9,640 nucleotides of DNA, from positions 12,866 through 22,505 of the forward strand of contig DJFP01000202.1 in NCBI GenBank assembly GCA_002432565.1. The letters are read 5' to 3'. Positions 5,839-9,640 of the stretch are shown one piece after another. The position numbers and the translations under genes are program-made. Source of the stretch: Flavobacteriales bacterium UBA5869. Its GTDB lineage: Bacteria > Bacteroidota > Bacteroidia > Flavobacteriales_D > Crocinitomicaceae. The number at the start of each line of letters is the position of its first letter. Positions within the stretch are counted from its first letter, which is position 1. The notes under the pieces were generated by a model. It had not been told where the DNA came from, did not search any database, and was given only the letters and a program-made list of their open reading frames with translations.

Positions 5839-7149
5839 ATGAATAATTCAATTCCCCCATTCTCTCTTGAAAAACTCGGCATTTCTTCTCTCAATGAAAT
5901 GCAGCAGCAAATGCTGGAGGCTTCCAAAACGACCCCTGAAATCATTTTACACGCGCCTACAGGGTCAGGTAAAACGGTCGCTTTCTTACTGACCGCCCTT
6001 GGGAAATTGAATAAAGAACAAAAAAGCGTTCAGTTATTGATTATTTCACCAACGCGCGAGCTTTCTATTCAAATTGAGGATGTGTTCAAAAAGTTAAGCA
6101 CAGGTTTCAAAGTAAATACCTGCTACGGCGGACATTCCATGCGCGTGGAAGAAAATAATCTTTCTGTTCCTCCTGCTGTGTTAATCGGAACTCCGGGAAG
6201 ACTTGCTGATCATGTCAGAAGGAATAACATTGATTTATCCGAAGTTCATACCCTGGTTTTGGATGAGTTCGACAAATCACTTCAAATGGGATTTGAATCC
6301 GATATGACGGAGATTATCCGGGAATTACATTCACTTCACAATAAATACCTGGTTTCGGCAACGAAATTACAGGCCATACCCGCGTTTACAGGTATTCAAA
6401 AGCCTAAAACAATTGATTTCCTGGTTGAGAAAAGCCACCGGATCAATTATTTTGGGGTCAATATGGTTGATTCTGACAAATTGGGTTTACTACTGGAATT
6501 GTTGTGTAATCTCCCGGAAGGAAAAACAATTATCTTCTGCAATCACCGGGAACCTGTTGTGGAAATTGTCGACTATTTGAAAGAAAACGGAGTGATTGCA
6601 GCTGCATACCATGGCGGAATGGAACAGGATGACCGTGAACGGGCATTGATCCGTTTCAGGAATGGGAGCGCGGATTTTTTGGTGTCAACGGACCTTGCTG
6701 CTCGTGGCCTGGATATTCCGGCTGTCGAGCATGTGATTCATTATCAATTACCGCTGAAAGAAGCAGAATTCATTCACAGAAGCGGCAGAACCGGTCGACA
6801 AGACGCTGACGGAGTAGTGTTCATGTTCCTGGATTCAAAGAAAAATATTCCGGCTTTTATCCCGAAGCATCATGAATATGAGATAATTCCCAATGAACCT
6901 CTTCCTGAACGCCCGAAATGGAAAACCATTTACATCAGTGCAGGGAAAAAAGACAAAGTCAATAAGGTTGATATCGTAGGTTTTTTGCACAAAACCGGCG
7001 GATTAAGACCTGATGAGATCGGACTGATTACCGTGATGGATTACAGTTCTTTTGTTGCTATAAGCAGTGAAATCGCAGAAGAAGTAGTTCCGGAGCTGCG
7101 GGACAAAAAGATTAAAGGCAAGAAACAGAAGATTGGCTTTGCGAGATAA
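5839..7149 (+). CDS. dbpA: DEAD-box RNA helicase with DbpA-type RNA-binding domain
   Basis: A 436-residue ATP-dependent RNA helicase (E. coli DbpA, about 457 residues, acts in 50S ribosome assembly by binding 23S rRNA helix 92). Motifs in order: Q-motif region with F8 and Q23/Q24, Walker A APTGSGKT (39-46), PTREL (71-75), TPGR (118-121), motif II at 142-145 reading DEFD instead of DEAD, SAT (173-175), IIFCNHRE (231-238), STDLAARGLDIP (283-294) and HRSGRTGR (313-320). Residues about 360-436 match the DbpA RNA-binding domain: WKTIYISAGKKDKV, VDIVGFLHKTGGL, IGLITVMDYSSFVAI and KIKGKKQKIGF. The ATG at 5839 is preferred over a TTG 45 bases upstream because the protein then starts just before the Q-motif region and the ATG follows a TAnnTTTG box. 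It converges with the thioesterase gene. Family assignment is strong; the exact rRNA target is inferred from homology. Confidence 0.9.
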   Translation: MNNSIPPFSLEKLGISSLNEMQQQMLEASKTTPEIILHAPTGSGKTVAFLLTALGKLNKEQKSVQLLIISPTRELSIQIEDVFKKLSTGFKVNTCYGGHSMRVEENNLSVPPAVLIGTPGRLADHVRRNNIDLSEVHTLVLDEFDKSLQMGFESDMTEIIRELHSLHNKYLVSATKLQAIPAFTGIQKPKTIDFLVEKSHRINYFGVNMVDSDKLGLLLELLCNLPEGKTIIFCNHREPVVEIVDYLKENGVIAAAYHGGMEQDDRERALIRFRNGSADFLVSTDLAARGLDIPAVEHVIHYQLPLKEAEFIHRSGRTGRQDADGVVFMFLDSKKNIPAFIPKHHEYEIIPNEPLPERPKWKTIYISAGKKDKVNKVDIVGFLHKTGGLRPDEIGLITVMDYSSFVAISSEIAEEVVPELRDKKIKGKKQKIGFAR

Positions 7150-7272
7150 TTACGAATTACGAATTCCCAATTACGAATTATCAGTAATTGCAATCACTGA
7201 TTAAATTAGTTAATCCCTGATTAATAACTTTACCTCACATTCAATTAATTAGGAATTCGGAACTCGTAATTA
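7147..7272. repeat. Inverted arrays of a 7-bp repeat (AATTACG-like) between convergent genes
   Basis: From 7148 heptads run AATTACG, AATTACG, AATTCCC, AATTACG, AATTATC. Related units appear on the other strand at about 7246-7284. The two 27-base arms, 7147-7173 and 7246-7272, are reverse complements at 24 of 27 positions around a 72-base spacer. The left arm begins inside the helicase stop codon, and the right side reaches the thioesterase stop. The spacer also holds a 13-base direct repeat, AATC(a/c)CTGATTAA, at 7192-7204 and 7212-7224. The arrangement could form a long hairpin in either transcript and help end transcription of both converging genes, though no T-tract follows directly. Confidence 0.8.
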
Positions 7273-7282
7273 GGAATTACAA

Positions 7283-7711
7283 TTAGCTTTCAGCTAATTG
7301 CGGAAACTTCTTCATTGTTTCAATAACAACCTCCGGTGTTGGATTGGCCAGCTTGCGTTTCTGCGTATCGATCCAGGCACCGTCGATTGTAATAGTCGCA
7401 CACAATTCCCCTCTTTGGTTCGTTAGCAAGTGTTGCATGGTCCAGCGTGATCCATCCTCAGCAATCGATTTGATTGCAAGGCTGATTGTTACTTCATCAT
7501 GCATGTGGATTTCTTTCCTGAAAACACATTCCTCACGGAATAAGATCGGTCCGAAATGATTTTCCTGCATCACCTTTAATGAAAGGCCCAAATTATTCAA
7601 CACCTCCACACGTTGCTGAGCTCCCCAATCGTAATATGCGCTGTGTCTGACATGATAATTGGGATCCAGGTCCGACCAGCGTATAGATATAACTTTGTTA
7701 AACAATTCCAT
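7283..7711 (-). CDS. Hotdog-fold acyl-CoA thioesterase (4HBT family)
   Basis: A 142-residue cytoplasmic protein of the 4-hydroxybenzoyl-CoA thioesterase-like group, expected to hydrolyse an acyl-CoA or acyl-ACP thioester. The N-terminal active-site region reads RWSDLDPNYHVRHSAYYDW (11-29), equivalent to the family pattern D-x-D-x-x-x-H-V-x-N-x-x-Y. D16 is the candidate catalytic acid, and the usual second Asn is His23. The long hotdog helix follows (about 25-42), then alternating strands, including VTISLAIKSIAEDGSRW and GELCATITIDGAWID. The length is typical of the family. The ATG is preceded on its strand by AAAAAAAGG, so a weak ribosome-binding site may exist. The gene is single, convergent with the helicase and divergent from the carbamoyltransferase, with 181 bases between the start codons. 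The substrate is not predictable. Confidence 0.85.
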   Translation of the reverse strand: MELFNKVISIRWSDLDPNYHVRHSAYYDWGAQQRVEVLNNLGLSLKVMQENHFGPILFREECVFRKEIHMHDEVTISLAIKSIAEDGSRWTMQHLLTNQRGELCATITIDGAWIDTQKRKLANPTPEVVIETMKKFPQLAES

Positions 7712-7892
7712 CCTTTTTTTGATGTAAAGTTACAAAATATTTATGCGTGCAGAATATTATTCAGTTTCAACAGTTAATTCTTAATGAATAATATCAGCGT
7801 GCTCTTGCTTCCTATGATTAATGAATTAATTTTGTTCCTTATCAAAATGAACTGGCGTTTTTAGCGTTAGTGAAACAGAATAAATTGCGCGA

Positions 7893-9640
7893 ATGAAAAA
7901 AGTCTTAGGGATTTCTGCCTTCTATCATGATTCGGCTGCTGCCCTGGTTATTGGAGGCAGAATTATTGCCGCAGCTCAGGAAGAACGATTCACGCGCGAT
8001 AAGCACACTCCGGATTTCCCGGTACAGGCTGTGAAATATTGCCTGGAAGAAGCCGGGCTTGAGATTGATGACCTGGATGCGATTGTATTTTACGACAAAC
8101 CGCTCCTGAAATTTGAACGACTGCTTCAAACTTATTATTCCTTTTCCCCAAAAGGGCTTGTTTCCTTCTTAAAAGCAATTCCGGTTTGGATCAACGAGAA
8201 GATGTTCCTGAAGAAAATGATTCATGACGGTTTAAAGGAGGTAGGAGCTTATGATAAAAAGAAAGTGAAAATGCTTTTCCCGGAACACCATTTATCTCAT
8301 GCGGCAAGTGCTTTCTATCCTTCTTCATTTCCGGAATCAGCGATTCTAACGATCGATGGTGTTGGTGAATGGTGTACCGCATCAATTGGTTTGGGGAAAG
8401 GTGAAAAAATCGAATTGTTACGTGAAATGGAATTCCCGCATTCTGTGGGATTGCTTTACAGCGCGTTTACATATTACTTAGGATTCACGGTTAATTCCGG
8501 GGAATACAAATTGATGGGCTTGGCACCTTATGGAAATGAACATGCCGATCAAACCCAGGAATTCATCAAAAAGATAAAATCAGAACTGGTTGATATTAAA
8601 GAAGATGGATCGATCTGGCTAAACCAAAAGTACTTCAACTACGCAACAGGACTCCGCATGGTTCACGACCAGAAATGGAAAGAACTGTTTGGTGTTGCGC
8701 GAAGAGAAGGCGAATCTGAACTGGAACAGGTCCATTGCAACCTGGCAATTGCTATTCAAAAGGTAACGGAAGAAATCGTCATCCTGATGGCTAAGGAAGC
8801 GAAACGTCAGACCAATTCCGACTATTTATGCATGGCTGGTGGAGTTGCACTAAATTGTGTAGCAAACGGAAAACTGCTGGAAGAGAATATTTTCAAAGAA
8901 ATCTATATCCAGGCTGCTTCCGGCGATGCCGGCGGAGCTTTGGGTGCTGCTTTAGCGGTTTCTCACATGTATTTCGAAGAAGAGCGTGTGATTGATTACA
9001 AGTACGATCAGATGAACGGAACTTATTTGGGTCCGGATTATTCGGAGAAAGAAATTCAATCGATGAATAAGCGTACGAATGCACGCTACAAGAAATACGA
9101 TGATTTCGGTGATCTGACCAAATTTGCAGCTTCGAAACTGGCCGAAGGAAATGTGGTTGGCTGGTTCCAGGGAAGAATGGAATTTGGCCCTCGTGCTTTG
9201 GGTAACCGAAGTATCTTAGGAGATGCCCGAAATCCTGAAATGCAGAAAAAATTAAACCTGAAAATCAAATACCGCGAAGGATTCAGACCTTTTGCGCCTT
9301 CTGTTTTGGCTGAAGATGCCCGCGAGTATTTCGACCTGCAGGCCGATTCACCATACATGCTTGTTGTTGCTCCGGTTAAAGAAAGCAGAAGACTAAAATT
9401 GCCTGACAATTACAACGATTTACCGTTATGGGAGCGTTTGTACCATCAGCGCAGTGATTTGCAATCGATTACCCACTTAGATTTCTCAGCGCGTGTGCAA
9501 TCAGTTTACAAGGAGACAAACCCGCGTTACCATGCATTAATTCAGGAGTTTAAGAACCAAACTTCTTATGGATTAGTGGTCAATACCAGTTTCAATGTAA
9601 GAGGCGAACCGATCGTTTGTACCCCATATGATGCTTTCCG
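7893..9640 (+). CDS. Carbamoyltransferase, NodU/CmcH/TobZ family (3' end outside window)
   Basis: The frame opens with ATG at 7893 (MKKVLGISAFYHDSAAAL) and continues uninterrupted to the window edge, giving 582 complete codons. Family members are about 600 residues, so only the last few dozen are missing. The family transfers carbamoyl from carbamoyl phosphate, through carbamoyl-adenylate, to hydroxyls of small molecules or sugars. The N-terminal Kae1-like half carries EHHLSHAASAF (131-141, metal-binding histidines H132/H136), TIDGVGEW with D155, YKLMGLAPYG, and the phosphate-loop-like MAGGVALN (314-321). The C-terminal YrdC-like half has EFGPRALGNRS (430-440), FRPFAPSVL, and NTSFNVRGEPIV near the edge. 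All expected motifs look intact. In Bacteroidota such genes often sit with SxtJ/DUF5989-type small membrane proteins; those would lie beyond the right edge and cannot be seen. The acceptor substrate is unknown, and a surface glycan or secondary metabolite is possible. Confidence 0.93.
   Translation, partial: MKKVLGISAFYHDSAAALVIGGRIIAAAQEERFTRDKHTPDFPVQAVKYCLEEAGLEIDDLDAIVFYDKPLLKFERLLQTYYSFSPKGLVSFLKAIPVWINEKMFLKKMIHDGLKEVGAYDKKKVKMLFPEHHLSHAASAFYPSSFPESAILTIDGVGEWCTASIGLGKGEKIELLREMEFPHSVGLLYSAFTYYLGFTVNSGEYKLMGLAPYGNEHADQTQEFIKKIKSELVDIKEDGSIWLNQKYFNYATGLRMVHDQKWKELFGVARREGESELEQVHCNLAIAIQKVTEEIVILMAKEAKRQTNSDYLCMAGGVALNCVANGKLLEENIFKEIYIQAASGDAGGALGAALAVSHMYFEEERVIDYKYDQMNGTYLGPDYSEKEIQSMNKRTNARYKKYDDFGDLTKFAASKLAEGNVVGWFQGRMEFGPRALGNRSILGDARNPEMQKKLNLKIKYREGFRPFAPSVLAEDAREYFDLQADSPYMLVVAPVKESRRLKLPDNYNDLPLWERLYHQRSDLQSITHLDFSARVQSVYKETNPRYHALIQEFKNQTSYGLVVNTSFNVRGEPIVCTPYDAF

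Noticed and set aside
7147..7284. CRISPR array or attachment site at the heptad repeats
   Set aside because: Units are only 7 bp, contiguous and without unique spacers. No integrase, tRNA gene or cas gene is nearby.
7725..7732. TAACTTTA as a -7 box for the thioesterase gene
   Set aside because: The position is reasonable, but no TTTG occurs at the right upstream distance, so the evidence is too thin to list as a feature.
8893..9409. Minus-strand frames opposite the carbamoyltransferase
   Set aside because: They are antisense shadows of a continuous, motif-rich plus-strand gene.

Overview
The window looks like a chromosomal segment from a Bacteroidota bacterium, most likely a Flavobacteriia/Crocinitomicaceae-type organism. 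The reasons are moderate-to-low GC, AT-rich spacers, poor Shine-Dalgarno sequences, promoter boxes of the TTTG-N19-TAnnTTT(G/A) type, the gene order mutL-rhomboid-rhomboid-EEP, a lipoprotein with a Bacteroidota-style signal, and heptad AATTACG-type intergenic repeats. The placement comes from gene content and signals, not from a search.

Left block (1-3906, + strand): a tightly packed operon holds the 3' part of mutL, two consecutive rhomboid intramembrane serine proteases, and a membrane-anchored endonuclease/exonuclease/phosphatase (EEP) protein. Intergenic gaps are 1 base each. Both the mutL/rhomboid and rhomboid/rhomboid junctions read TAAcATG, and the EEP gene appears to start at a TTG directly after the preceding stop. 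The MutL C-terminal region lacks the recognisable metal-binding endonuclease motifs. A separate small lipoprotein gene follows (3956-4411) and ends in a perfect 38-bp palindromic terminator.

Middle (4412-4897): this 450-base stretch holds no convincing protein gene. On the minus strand it carries what looks like a complete non-coding RNA unit: a Bacteroidota-type promoter (4736-4766), a predicted transcript start at about 4731, two 5' hairpins, a 195-nt domain closed by a 12-bp helix with several internal hairpins (one with a cUUCGg tetraloop), and the shared bidirectional terminator (4413-4450). It matches no RNA family that I can name, and it is the most interesting item in the window.

Right block: proC (pyrroline-5-carboxylate reductase, +) and a DbpA-type DEAD-box RNA helicase (+) are followed by a convergent hotdog-fold acyl-CoA thioesterase (-). 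The convergent spacer contains inverted arrays of a 7-bp repeat. Divergent from the thioesterase is a large NodU/CmcH-type carbamoyltransferase (+) that runs off the right edge.

Apart from the RNA locus, this is mostly housekeeping sequence: mismatch repair, membrane proteolysis, proline synthesis, ribosome assembly, thioester hydrolysis and carbamoylation of a small molecule or surface glycan. The mutL-rhomboid-EEP group is probably co-transcribed. The other genes look like separate transcription units.
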